Part shown: one piece after another, positions 63,661 through 64,000 of the stretch
Layout of the letters: each line of letters begins with the position of its first letter
Position numbering within the stretch: position 1 is the first letter of the stretch
Origin: Scolanthus callimorphus
Taxonomy: Eukaryota; Cnidaria; Anthozoa; Actiniaria; Edwardsiidae
Length of the DNA stretch: 64,000 bases
Direction of reading: 5' to 3'
Assembly: GCA_033964015.1 (NCBI GenBank)
Contig: CM066913.1
Location: forward strand, 10,906,953 to 10,970,952
Made by a program: the position numbers and the translations under genes
The notes under the pieces: model-generated
What the model saw: only the letters and a program-made list of their open reading frames with translations
Told to the model about the DNA's origin: nothing
Databases searched by the model: none

Positions 63661-64000
63661 GTATGTGTGACGGCACATGTCTCTTTCCCTACCCCCCCCC
63701 CCCCCCCCGGTTATCCCCACCCCATGCCCAAAAATCCATTGAAATTAAAATAGCAACGACATCTATCTGTCCCCCTTCCCCTCTTCCGACTCCGTTGCCC
63801 TTTAGAGCAGATACAAATGCTTCCTGTTAATTCACTTTTGCATCTGTTTGCATCCCACTTTATTGCTCGGGAAAATGTGACGTATTACACCAAAGCCTGC
63901 TAAAATGACTCAATTTCAAATAGTATTCATACTATATATCTTGATTTTTTATAAAAGCAGAAATTTGGAATCAGCAAAAGAGTATTAAATATTGCCTGGG

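Overview
This is a multi-intron animal (metazoan) genome segment. Gene structure, the abundance of short terminal-inverted-repeat elements, tRNA-derived SINE-like units and long poly(G)/poly(C) tracts suggest an invertebrate, most likely an anthozoan cnidarian (coral or sea anemone). That assignment is inference; the sequence alone does not prove it. All gene models below were built by hand from reading frame, splice signals, intron phase and remembered family motifs.

Layout. 1-1602 (-): first two coding exons of a secreted chymotrypsin/elastase-like serine protease, the rest lying left of the window. 5733-16917 (+): a C2H2 zinc-finger transcription factor with eight fingers; its true first exon is unresolved. 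16918-25778: gene-poor, repeat-rich DNA with a decayed LINE piece. 25779-30024 (-): NSMCE3 (MAGE-domain subunit of SMC5/6), 11 exons, 289 aa. 30279-44523 (+): PXK (PX domain, pseudokinase, WH2 tail), about 20 exons, head-to-head with NSMCE3 and only 254 bp away. 46234-50860 (+): RP2 (ARL3 GAP, tubulin-cofactor-C-like), 10 exons, 350 aa. 52344-56867 (-): a classical short-chain dehydrogenase/reductase (SDR), 5 exons. 58460-62800 and beyond (-): BAP1 (nuclear ubiquitin hydrolase), 10 exons visible, the 5' exons lying right of the window.

The genes are ordinary conserved housekeeping, signalling and chromatin genes and do not form an obvious pathway. The likely regulatory link is the NSMCE3/PXK divergent promoter.

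The most unusual pattern is that three unrelated genes (protease, PXK, SDR) each carry a short tandem duplication that runs across an exon-intron junction, so that a splice site exists in two or three adjacent copies. A second pattern is a set of single-base indels, mostly in short homopolymers, that break otherwise intact conserved exons in the zinc-finger gene, PXK, BAP1 and probably the SDR. RP2 and NSMCE3 are clean. These look more like sequencing or assembly errors than pseudogenes. A third pattern is that introns are packed with inverted-repeat elements, including pairs that share the same termini in different genes.
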